Assembly (NCBI RefSeq): GCF_030128825.1
Contig: NZ_CP119127.1
Location: 4,081,501 to 4,145,500, forward strand
Length of the DNA stretch: 64,000 nucleotides
From: Sphingobium sp. WTD-1
GTDB taxonomy: Bacteria > Pseudomonadota > Alphaproteobacteria > Sphingomonadales > Sphingomonadaceae
Reading direction: 5' to 3'
Below, one piece after another: positions 1 through 8,087 of this stretch (position 1 is the first letter of the stretch; each line of letters begins with the position of its first letter). The notes under the pieces were generated by a model that was not told the origin of the DNA, ran no database searches, and worked only from the letters and a program-made list of their open reading frames with translations. A program made the position numbers and the translations under genes.

Positions 1-73
1 GCACGCCAAACGTCGCGAAGGGATCGGCATCCCGCCCTTCGACCAGCCGGTCGATCTGCTCCGGCGTCAGCAC
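1..73 (-). CDS. glgB: 1,4-alpha-glucan branching enzyme, 5' end only
   Basis: Only the first 24 codons lie in the window; the gene runs off the left edge. It begins at GTG (73-71) behind a GGAG/AGGAG ribosome site and reads MLTPEQIDRLVEGRDADPFA, followed by TFGV. This matches the usual branching-enzyme N-terminus (an Asp-Pro-Phe followed by the glycogen-binding CBM48 domain). An upstream in-frame ATG runs into a stop codon, so GTG is the only usable start. It lies 39 bases downstream of glgP on the same strand, which supports a glgP-glgB operon. GlgB makes alpha-1,6 branches in glycogen. The assignment rests on the short N-terminus plus context. Confidence 0.6.
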   Translation of the reverse strand, partial: MLTPEQIDRLVEGRDADPFATFGV

Positions 74-112
74 GCTCCTATCTCCCGTCTCCGCCGATCG
101 CGGCCATTCTCA

Positions 113-2578
113 TCATCCCATCTTCCAGATATCGGCGGCATATTCGCGGATCGTCCGGTCGGACGAGAACCAGCCCATGCGCGCGACATTGTGGATCGCC
201 TTCTTCGCCCACAATGCCTGATCCTGCCAGATGCCATCGACCCGGCGCTGGGCGGCGGCATAGCTGTCGAAATCGGCCGCTACCATGAACCAGTCATGGT
301 CGTAGATGCCCTGGATCAGATCCTTGTAGCGATTGGGGTCGTCGGGCGAGAAGACGCCGCTGGCAATGGCATTGAGCGCCTGCCCCAGTTCCCGGCTCTG
401 TTCGATCACCGCGCGCGGATTATAGCCCTCGGCCCGGCGCTGGTTCACCTCGGCCGCGGTCAGGCCGAAGATCACGATATTCTCCTCGCCGACATGGTCG
501 CGCATCTCGACATTGGCGCCGTCCAGCGTACCGATGGTCAGCGCGCCATTGACCGCGAACTTCATGTTGCCGGTGCCCGATGCCTCCATGCCGGCGGTCG
601 AAATCTGTTCCGACAGATCGGCGGCCGGGATCATCATCTCGGCCATGGAGACATTGTAATTGGGCACGAACTGCACCTTCAGCAGTCCCTGCACCGACGG
701 GTCATGATTGATCGCGCGCGCCACGTCACCCGCCAGCTTGATGATCAGCTTGGCATTATGATAGCTGGGCGCCGCCTTGCCGCCGAACAGCTTGACCCGC
801 GGCACCCAGTCCTTTTCGGGATGCGAGCGGATCTGGTCATAGAGCGCCACCGCCTCAATGATATTGAGCAACTGCCGCTTATATTCATGGATGCGCTTGA
901 TCTGAATGTCGAACAGCGCGTCGGCGTCGATCCGGGCATTGATCCGCTTGCGCAGCAGGTCGGCCAGCGCGACCTTGTTGAAGCGCTTGACGCTCAGGAA
1001 CCGTTCCTGGAAGGCGGTGTCGTCGGCGAAATTGTCAAGCTCGCGCAGCGCCTCGGCATCGTCCATGAACCGGTCGCCGATCGCCTCGCGGATCAGTTCG
1101 AACAGGCCATGGTTGCACTGCATCAGCCAGCGGCGGAAGGTGACGCCATTGGTCTTGTTGTTGATCCGCGCGGGATAGAGCTTGTGCAGGTCGGCAAAGA
1201 CCGTGACCTTCATCAAGTCGGTATGCAGCGCCGACACGCCGTTGACGCTGTGCGATCCGGCAAAGGCCAGATTGCCCATCCGCACCCGCCGCTCGCCGCC
1301 CTCGTCGATCAGCGAGATGGTGCCGATCGCATGGTCGTCGAACTGGCCGGACTTGCGCGCCTCGCCCAGCAAGCGGCTGTTGATGGCATAGACGATCTGC
1401 ATGTGCCGGGGCAGCAGCCGCTCGAACAAGGGCACCGGCCAGCTTTCCAGCGCCTCGGGCAACAAGGTATGATTGGTATAGCCGAAGGTGCGGCGGACAA
1501 TGTCCCACCCCTCGTCGAAGTCCAGCCCATGCTCGTCGACCAGGATGCGCATCAGTTCCGCCACAGCGACCGCCGGATGGGTGTCGTTGAGCTGGATTGC
1601 CGCCTTGTCCGGCAGCGTCTGGATGCTGCCGAAATATTGGATGTGCCGCCGGACGATGTCCTGCAGCGAGGCGGAGGAGAAGAAATATTCCTGCCGCAGC
1701 CGCAACTCCTGCCCCGCCGGCGAACTGTCGGCAGGATAGAGGACGCGGGTCAGCGCCTCGGCCCGATTGCTCTCGGACAGCGCGCCCAGATGGTCGCCGG
1801 CATTGAACTTGTCGAGCAGGATCGGGTCGATCGGCTGCGCCTCCCACAGGCGCAGCGTATTGACCCGCTTGCCGCGCCAGCCGGCGATCGGCGTGTCATA
1901 GGGGGTGGCGATCACCCGTTCGGCCGGACGCCAGCTCATCTGATAGGGGCCGCAATCCTCGCACGCGGCCGGATCGACGCGCCCACCGAACCCGACCTCG
2001 TAACTCGCCTCGCGCCGCTCGAACTCCCAGGGGTTGCCGTGCGCCAGCCAGTTTTCCGGCAGTTCCACCTGCCAGCCGTCGCTGATTTCCTGCCGGAACA
2101 TGCCGTTCACATAGCGGATGCCATAGCCATAGGCCGGGATGTCGACCGTCGCCATGCTCTCCATGAAGCAGGCAGCCAGTCGCCCGAGGCCACCATTGCC
2201 CAGCGCGGCATCCGGCTCCAGCGCGGCGATCAGGTCCAGATCGACGCCCAGCGAGTCGAGCGCGGCCTGCAAATCGTCCAGCATTTCCATGTTGGATGCG
2301 GCATCGCGCATCAGCCGGCCGATCAGGAATTCCAGGCTCAGATAATAGACCCGCCGACCCTGTTCCTCATAGGTCTTGTGGGTGGACTCGATCCAGGCGT
2401 CGATCACCCGGTCGCGGATCGAGAGGATGACGGCATGCAGCCAGTCATGCGGCTTGGCCGCCTTGGCATCCTTGCCGATGCGATAGGTCAATCGCTCGAC
2501 AATCTCATGGGCCAGAATCTGCGGATCAACCTGCCGGGGTGCCGGCTTGGGAAGCTGCGTCTCGCCCTTGAGATTCAT
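113..2578 (-). CDS. glgP: glycogen/maltodextrin phosphorylase
   Basis: This 821-residue protein has the usual length for the glycogen phosphorylase family (GT35). It releases glucose-1-phosphate from alpha-1,4-glucan in the cytoplasm. The pyridoxal-phosphate site EASGTGNMKF is present, with the cofactor lysine at about residue 673. Upstream family blocks such as DAALGNGGLGRLAACF, NDTHPA and the KRIHEYKRQ segment are intact. The ATG start follows a GGGAG site. glgB lies immediately downstream on the same strand, so this is the first visible gene of a glycogen operon. No truncation is seen. Confidence 0.96.
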   Translation of the reverse strand: MNLKGETQLPKPAPRQVDPQILAHEIVERLTYRIGKDAKAAKPHDWLHAVILSIRDRVIDAWIESTHKTYEEQGRRVYYLSLEFLIGRLMRDAASNMEMLDDLQAALDSLGVDLDLIAALEPDAALGNGGLGRLAACFMESMATVDIPAYGYGIRYVNGMFRQEISDGWQVELPENWLAHGNPWEFERREASYEVGFGGRVDPAACEDCGPYQMSWRPAERVIATPYDTPIAGWRGKRVNTLRLWEAQPIDPILLDKFNAGDHLGALSESNRAEALTRVLYPADSSPAGQELRLRQEYFFSSASLQDIVRRHIQYFGSIQTLPDKAAIQLNDTHPAVAVAELMRILVDEHGLDFDEGWDIVRRTFGYTNHTLLPEALESWPVPLFERLLPRHMQIVYAINSRLLGEARKSGQFDDHAIGTISLIDEGGERRVRMGNLAFAGSHSVNGVSALHTDLMKVTVFADLHKLYPARINNKTNGVTFRRWLMQCNHGLFELIREAIGDRFMDDAEALRELDNFADDTAFQERFLSVKRFNKVALADLLRKRINARIDADALFDIQIKRIHEYKRQLLNIIEAVALYDQIRSHPEKDWVPRVKLFGGKAAPSYHNAKLIIKLAGDVARAINHDPSVQGLLKVQFVPNYNVSMAEMMIPAADLSEQISTAGMEASGTGNMKFAVNGALTIGTLDGANVEMRDHVGEENIVIFGLTAAEVNQRRAEGYNPRAVIEQSRELGQALNAIASGVFSPDDPNRYKDLIQGIYDHDWFMVAADFDSYAAAQRRVDGIWQDQALWAKKAIHNVARMGWFSSDRTIREYAADIWKMG

Positions 2579-2697
2579 GGCCGGGATCTCCCTCTATGAG
2601 TCACCGGGATGATGGCACAGCGCGCTTCGCCATGCCAATCCATTTTTTGCAGCGCAGCATGGGTTTTTCCCGCTTCTTTCTGCGGGCTTGGCCTGCC

Positions 2698-3918
2698 TCA
2701 GCCCCGACCGCGTCGCGTGACGATGGCCGCCCCGATCCCGGCCCGCAATTCCGCCCGCACCGGATAGGTGCTGGACGGCAGATGCTGGGTCATGAACAGG
2801 CCGATCAGCCGCTCGACCGGATCGATGAAGAAATAGGTCGAGAATACCCCGCCCCAGTAAAATTGCTGGTTCGCCAGCGTCATCGCAAAGCCCAGGCCGA
2901 AACCGACCCCGGCATAATCGGCCTCGCTGAACATCGCCTGCGACATGCTGGCAAGGTCGCCGCCGCCGGGCAGATGATTGGTCCGCATCTGCGCCACCGT
3001 TTCGGGCTGTAACAGCCGCGCGCCATCAAGCTCGCCACCGCGCAGCAGCATCCGGGCAAAGCGATGATAATCGGCGGTCGAGGAAATCAGCCCACCCCCG
3101 CCCGAACGAAACCGCAGCTTGCGCCGCCAACTGCTGCGCGCGCCGCGATCCTTGAGCTTCAGCCGGTCATCCTCCAGCCGCCAGGCGTCGGTCAGACGAT
3201 CGATCCGGTCTACCGGGATGGTGAAGAATGTGTCCGTCATTCCAAGCGGCGCAAAGATATGCTCGCGAAAATGGCGCTCCAGATCCTGCCCCGACAGTCG
3301 CTCGACGATCACGCCCAGCACATCGGTCGACACGCCGTAATTCCAGCGCTCGCCCGGCGAAAATTCCAGCGGCAGGCTGGCCAGCGCGGCGATGAACTCG
3401 TCCGACGACCGCTTCTGCTGGAACTCGTCCAGCCCCAGCTCGCGATAGCATGCGTCGATCGGCGTCTGTCGTTGCAGCCCATAGGTCAGGCCCGATGTGT
3501 GGCGCAGCAGATCGATCATCCGCATTGGCCGCTTCATCCGCCCGCGCCCGCCCGCCCCAACGCGCAGGTCGGCAAATTCGGGCAGCACGTCCGTCACCGG
3601 ATCGTTCAGCGCCACCTTTCCCTGCTCGACCAGCCGCATGAAGGCGACGCTGGTGACCGGCTTGGTCATGGACGCGATGCGGAACAGCGCATCGGCCTGC
3701 AAAGGCTCGCCGGTCATCCGCGCCTGCCCCCGGCTGACCGACAGCAACGGCACTTCGTCGCGCGACACCAGCATCTGCATATGCGGCAATTTGCCGCTCT
3801 GCACATAGGTCCGGTCCAGATGATCCACCAGCGCATCCAGCCGGTCAGGGTCCATCCCCGCCGCCCGCGCCGCTGCTGCATCCGTCACCTTCGCTGTCGC
3901 CATGTCCGCTCCTGCCAT
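2698..3918 (-). CDS. serine hydrolase, class C beta-lactamase/esterase fold
   Basis: A 406-residue protein of the beta-lactamase superfamily (Pfam Beta-lactamase, the family that includes EstB-type esterases and penicillin-binding-like enzymes). The SxxK nucleophile motif is SMTK (Ser83, Lys86) and the second catalytic motif is the Tyr at about 194 in WNYGVSTD. This pattern is typical of EstB-like esterases rather than of true AmpC enzymes (YxN). No signal peptide is visible, which argues for a cytoplasmic esterase or amidase and not a drug-resistance enzyme. A second in-frame ATG five codons in is an equally good start. It is a single gene, convergent with nothing and divergent from the sigma factor at 4062. 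Confidence 0.85.
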   Translation of the reverse strand: MAGADMATAKVTDAAAARAAGMDPDRLDALVDHLDRTYVQSGKLPHMQMLVSRDEVPLLSVSRGQARMTGEPLQADALFRIASMTKPVTSVAFMRLVEQGKVALNDPVTDVLPEFADLRVGAGGRGRMKRPMRMIDLLRHTSGLTYGLQRQTPIDACYRELGLDEFQQKRSSDEFIAALASLPLEFSPGERWNYGVSTDVLGVIVERLSGQDLERHFREHIFAPLGMTDTFFTIPVDRIDRLTDAWRLEDDRLKLKDRGARSSWRRKLRFRSGGGGLISSTADYHRFARMLLRGGELDGARLLQPETVAQMRTNHLPGGGDLASMSQAMFSEADYAGVGFGLGFAMTLANQQFYWGGVFSTYFFIDPVERLIGLFMTQHLPSSTYPVRAELRAGIGAAIVTRRGRG

Positions 3919-4061
3919 ATCCGAAACGGGCTAGAGCAAGCCGCGCGCCAGGTAAATGATTTCAGGCCATGACCGCTCGATCCGCGCCTTGCCATTGCCA
4001 AGACCCCACCCCTGCCTCTATGGCAACCCGCCTGATCGCCAATACCGGACGCACCACAGGC

Positions 4062-4574
4062 ATGGCCACGGGCCTTTCTGCTATCTTCTTACAGAATCGC
4101 GCTGCCCTGCTGCGCTTCCTGCGCGCGCGCGGTGCGGGCGAGGATGCGGAGGACCTGCTGCAGGACATGTGGATGAAGCTGGAGGCGAAGGATCTGGGGC
4201 CGGTCGCCGATCCCCTGCCCTATCTTTACCGCATGGCCAACAACCTGATGCTCGATCGCTATCGTTCCGCCACCCGGCGCGAGCGGCGCGAGCAGGACTG
4301 GGCCGAAGGCGCCGGAGGGGTCATGGCCGATCCGAATGACGATCTGGCGGTCGACGAACGCATGATCCTCAATCAGCGGCTGGAACAGGCGCGCGGCATA
4401 TTGGCCGATCTTGGCCCCCGCGTCGAACTGGTGTTCCGCCGGTTCCGCATAGAGGGGGTCGGCCAGCGGCTGATCGCGGAGGAATTGGGGGTCAGCCTGA
4501 CCACGGTCGAGAAGGATCTGCAAAAGGCCTATCGGGCAATGCTTGCGCTCAAGCAAAGTCTGGATACGGAATGA
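4062..4574 (+). CDS. ECF sigma factor, FecI type
   Basis: A 170-residue extracytoplasmic-function sigma factor. Region sigma-2 is recognisable around FLQNRAALLRFLRARG and the DLLQDMWMKL helix. Region sigma-4 carries IAEELGVSLTTVEKDLQKA near the C-terminus. It is expected to direct RNA polymerase to the TonB receptor and neighbouring genes. The start is uncertain. The chosen ATG leaves the usual short N-terminus, but in-frame ATGs at 3969 and 4020 are possible and none has a strong ribosome site. It is followed 37 bases later by its FecR-type anti-sigma partner, the standard cell-surface-signalling arrangement. Confidence 0.9.
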   Translation: MATGLSAIFLQNRAALLRFLRARGAGEDAEDLLQDMWMKLEAKDLGPVADPLPYLYRMANNLMLDRYRSATRRERREQDWAEGAGGVMADPNDDLAVDERMILNQRLEQARGILADLGPRVELVFRRFRIEGVGQRLIAEELGVSLTTVEKDLQKAYRAMLALKQSLDTE

Positions 4575-4611
4575 GCGGATCGGCGGCGTCTGGCTCTTCA
4601 AGGGGCAAGAA

Positions 4612-5559
4612 ATGAACAGGGCACAGGCCATGATGAACGAGGAGGCGCTCGGATGGGTAATCCGCACGCGCGATCCCGAATTTGACGACTGGGACGCCTT
4701 CATCATCTGGCTGGAGGGCGATCCCGCACGCGCGACTGCCTATGATGCGCTGATGGCGGCCGACGCGGATCTGGCGGACATGGTTCCGGCAGAACCCGTC
4801 GTCATGCCTGTTGCCGCCAATGATGCCGGCGAACGTCACCGCCGCCCGCTGCGCTGGATCGGCGGCGGCGCGATCGCCGCCGCGCTGGTCGCCGCCGTCT
4901 CGGTCGGCCTGCTCAATCGCAGCGATATCTACAGCATCACCACCCGTCCGGGCGAAACCCGCAGCATCGCGCTCGACGACGGCACGACGATCGAACTGAA
5001 CGGCGGCACCACGTTGCGCCTCGATCGCAAAAATCTGCGCTTTGCGGCGCTCGACGCGGGCGAAGCCGCCTTCACCGTGCGCCATGACGCTGCCGATCCG
5101 TTCCGCGTGACCGTGGGCAACGCCGTGTTCGAGGATGCCGGCACCGTCTTCAACATCTTCCATAGTGGCAACGCCACCCGCATCGGCGTGTCCGAGGGCA
5201 AGGTGATCTACAATCCGCAGGCCGAAGCCATCTCGCTGCCCGCCGGCCGCGCGCTGAGCGATGGCGCCGAAGGGCTGCGCGTGATGGATGTCGCGCCCCA
5301 GGCCGTCGCCAGCTGGCGCCAGGGCCAGCTCATCTATGCCAATGCGCCGGTCGGCGACGTGACCCAGGATATCGCCCGCTCGCTGGGCGTGACGCTGGCC
5401 GCGACGCCCGGCGCGCAGGCCATGCGCTTTACCGGCACGATCCGGCTGGAACGGGATCCGTCCCGCTTCTTCGCCGCTGCCGCGCCCCTGATGGGGCTGT
5501 CCGCCATCCGACAGGGGAATGGATGGCTGCTGAAGGAAGGGGATGGGTCGCAAAACTGA
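4612..5559 (+). CDS. FecR-family anti-sigma factor / signal transducer
   Basis: A 315-residue inner-membrane regulator. Residues 10-50 form the cytoplasmic DUF4880-type domain (the W-x-D-x-WLEGDPARA pattern). A single membrane segment lies at about 83-101 (IGGGAIAAALVAAVSVGLL). Residues 110-200 form the periplasmic FecR domain, with TTRPGETRSIALDDGT. Start ATG 4612 follows AAGGGG; a longer reading frame opens inside the sigma gene but lacks a site. In the Fec model the periplasmic part contacts the receptor's STN domain and releases the sigma factor when ligand is bound. Its last 17 bases overlap the receptor gene, implying coupled translation. Confidence 0.93.
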   Translation: MNRAQAMMNEEALGWVIRTRDPEFDDWDAFIIWLEGDPARATAYDALMAADADLADMVPAEPVVMPVAANDAGERHRRPLRWIGGGAIAAALVAAVSVGLLNRSDIYSITTRPGETRSIALDDGTTIELNGGTTLRLDRKNLRFAALDAGEAAFTVRHDAADPFRVTVGNAVFEDAGTVFNIFHSGNATRIGVSEGKVIYNPQAEAISLPAGRALSDGAEGLRVMDVAPQAVASWRQGQLIYANAPVGDVTQDIARSLGVTLAATPGAQAMRFTGTIRLERDPSRFFAAAAPLMGLSAIRQGNGWLLKEGDGSQN

Positions 5560-7987
5560 CGTCCTTTTCGTCACCGCCTTCGCCATAGCGGCCGCATCGC
5601 CTGCGCGCGCGGCGGACAGACAGTCGATCGACCTCGCTCCGGGACGCCTGGGCGAGGCGGTGGTGGCGCTCGGCCGTCAAACCGGCGCCAGCATCGGCAT
5701 GTCGGACCAGTCGCTGGCCGGCATCGCCACCCCTGCGATCCGGGGCCGGATGTCGACCGCGGGCGCCCTTTCCCAGTTGCTGCGCGGCAGCGGAGCCAAG
5801 GCCAGGCAGATCGACGCCAGCACCTGGCGCATCGTGCGTGCCCGCAAGAGCGCTCCGCCCCCGTCGCCGACGCCAGCCGCAGCGGTGCAACTCGCGCCGG
5901 TCGCGCAGGAACCGCCGGCCGACATCATCGTCACTGCGTCCAAGCGCGACATTCCCCTGCCCCGCTATGCCGGCATGGTCGAAACCGTGACCGGTGGCCT
6001 GTTCGAGACCGCCGACGCAGCGCAGGGCACGGCCGCGCTGCTCTCGCGCGTCGCCAGCCTCAGTTCCACCCATGCCGGCGCCGGCCGCAACAAGCTGTTC
6101 ATCCGCGCCATCGCCGATTCCGGCGTTGCCGGGCCGACCCAGGCGACGACCGGCCAATATCTGGGCGACATGCGCCTCAACTATGCCGCGCCCGATCCCG
6201 ACCTGCGCCTCTATGATGTCGGCGGGGTCGAGGTGCTGGAAGGGCCACAGGGCACGCTCTATGGCGCCGGATCGCTCGGCGGCATCATCCGCATCATCCC
6301 CAACGCTCCCAATCTCGCGCAATTTGGCGGCCAGATATCGACCGGCGTGTCGGCGACCCAGCATGGCGATCCGGGCGGCGACCTGTCGGCCATCCTCAAC
6401 CTGCCGATCGTGGCCGAGAAGGTGGCGCTGCGCGTCGTCGGTTATGGCGTGCAGGAGGGCGGCTATATCGATGATGTCCTGCGCGACAAGGATGACGTCA
6501 ACCGCACCCGCACCTATGGCGGCCGCGCCACGCTGCGGATCGCACCGGCCGACGACTGGACCATCGATCTCAGCACCGCCTACCAGCATATCGAGGGTGA
6601 CGACGCGCAATATGCCAGCCGCGAGGTCGGCCGGCTGGAACGCGCCTCCAGCGTCGCCCAGCCCTATCATTCCGACTATATCCTGGCCAATGCGCGGATC
6701 GAGCATCAGTGGGACGATCTGCGCCTCGTCTCCTCGACCGGCTATGTCCGCAATGTCCTGGCCGAAAGCTATGACGCGACCCAGCCGGGCGGCGCGCCGG
6801 CCCTGTTCCGCCAGCGCAACAAGGTCGAACTTTTCTCGACCGAGAACCGGCTGGTGCGCGACCTCGACAATGGCCTGGGGTGGTTGTTGGGCATTTCCTA
6901 TCTGGAAAGCACGTCGACCATCCAGCGGTCGCTGACCGGCTATGGCCCGCTGAGCGCACCGGCGATCGAGATTTTGCCGGGCGTCCCGGTCTATGGTCGC
7001 GGACGTCCTGCCACGGCCACCGGCGTGCGCAACCGGATCAAGGAAGCGACCCTGTTCGGCGAAGCCTCGTTCGAGCCACTCCAGGGGCTGGTCGCCACCG
7101 TCGGCGGACGCCTCACCAACAGCCGCCTCAGCGGCGAGGCGATCGATCCGGTGGCGATGCTTTCGGCCGTCGCCGACCTGGCCCGCGTCGAAGCGCAGGC
7201 CGATCGCTCCGAAACCATTTTCCTCCCCTCCTTCTCGCTGCTCAGCGATGCGGTGAAGGGACTCACCCTCTATGCCCGGTTCGAACAGGGCTTCCGGCCC
7301 GGCGGCCTGGCGGTCGACGATCAGCGCGCGCGCAGCTTCCGCAATGATCGCATCTCGACCATGGAACTGGGCTTCCGCAAGGGCGTGCCGGGCCGCGACA
7401 CGGTCGCGCTCAGCGGCAATGTCGCCTATACCGACTGGCGCGACATCCAGGCCGACGTCACCGACCGCATCGGCCTGCCGACCACCGCCAATATCGGCGA
7501 TGGACGCATCTATACGGTGGAAGGCCGGATCGTGATCCGTCCGATCCCGCCGCTGACGCTGGACGGCTCGATCATCTATAATGACAGCCGCCTGACCCAG
7601 CCGGCCCAGTTCGTGCGCGCTCTTTCCTATGAAGGGCGCTCGCTGACCCTGCCCAATGTCGCTAATCTGGGTGGCCGCGTCGCCGCCGATTATCGCGCGC
7701 CATTGGGCGACGACATGCGCCTGCACCTGTCGGCCTCGGCCCGCTATGTCGGCAAGTCGCGCCTGGGCGTCGGGCCGATATTGGGGCGTGAACAGGGCGA
7801 TTATGTCGACACCGCCCTTTCGGCCGCCATCACCCGCGGCCCGGTCGAACTCTCGCTTTCGCTCACCAACCTGTTCGACAGCGACGGCAATCGTTTCTCG
7901 CTCGGCACGCCGTTCGACCTGAGCACCGACTATTATACGCCGCTGCGCCCCCGCACCGTGCGCATCGGCCTCGATTTCGCCTTCTAA
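5543..7987 (+). CDS. TonB-dependent receptor with STN signalling domain
   Basis: An 814-residue outer-membrane receptor. A signal peptide covers about residues 1-23 (cut near PARA). It is followed by a secretin/TonB short N-terminal (STN) domain at about 26-95. A TonB-box-like stretch DIIVTASKRDIP lies near 130. The plug (LLSRVASLSS, VEVLEGPQGTLYG) reaches about residue 270, and the remainder is a 22-strand-type barrel ending in an aromatic residue (IGLDFAF). The STN domain marks it as a transducing receptor that signals through the adjacent FecR/ECF pair. The start ATG sits behind GAAGGAAGGGG inside the end of the FecR gene. The ligand cannot be told from sequence; iron chelates are the usual case, but other ligands occur. 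Confidence 0.93.
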   Translation: MGRKTDVLFVTAFAIAAASPARAADRQSIDLAPGRLGEAVVALGRQTGASIGMSDQSLAGIATPAIRGRMSTAGALSQLLRGSGAKARQIDASTWRIVRARKSAPPPSPTPAAAVQLAPVAQEPPADIIVTASKRDIPLPRYAGMVETVTGGLFETADAAQGTAALLSRVASLSSTHAGAGRNKLFIRAIADSGVAGPTQATTGQYLGDMRLNYAAPDPDLRLYDVGGVEVLEGPQGTLYGAGSLGGIIRIIPNAPNLAQFGGQISTGVSATQHGDPGGDLSAILNLPIVAEKVALRVVGYGVQEGGYIDDVLRDKDDVNRTRTYGGRATLRIAPADDWTIDLSTAYQHIEGDDAQYASREVGRLERASSVAQPYHSDYILANARIEHQWDDLRLVSSTGYVRNVLAESYDATQPGGAPALFRQRNKVELFSTENRLVRDLDNGLGWLLGISYLESTSTIQRSLTGYGPLSAPAIEILPGVPVYGRGRPATATGVRNRIKEATLFGEASFEPLQGLVATVGGRLTNSRLSGEAIDPVAMLSAVADLARVEAQADRSETIFLPSFSLLSDAVKGLTLYARFEQGFRPGGLAVDDQRARSFRNDRISTMELGFRKGVPGRDTVALSGNVAYTDWRDIQADVTDRIGLPTTANIGDGRIYTVEGRIVIRPIPPLTLDGSIIYNDSRLTQPAQFVRALSYEGRSLTLPNVANLGGRVAADYRAPLGDDMRLHLSASARYVGKSRLGVGPILGREQGDYVDTALSAAITRGPVELSLSLTNLFDSDGNRFSLGTPFDLSTDYYTPLRPRTVRIGLDFAF

Positions 7988-8087
7988 ATCTCCTGCGTCG
8001 CATTTTCGCTGACGGAACCCGCCCGGCGGCGGCGTCCCTCCCGCATGTACGTGCCCATCAAACGGCGCGGCATTCAGAGGAGATATC

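Noticed and set aside
191..2599. 802-codon plus-strand frame opposite glgP
   Set aside because: Antisense shadow of glgP caused by high-GC codon bias; the product is low-complexity and family-less, whereas the minus strand encodes a complete phosphorylase.
2643..2692. Hairpin CCCGC-ttctttct-GCGGG considered as a terminator for the serine hydrolase
   Set aside because: On the minus strand it is followed by A residues, not T, so it does not fit an intrinsic terminator.
7988..8087. GGAAC followed by CGTC before the autotransporter considered as an ECF promoter
   Set aside because: The spacer is only 14 bases, too short for known ECF classes; the autotransporter may simply be read from the receptor transcript.
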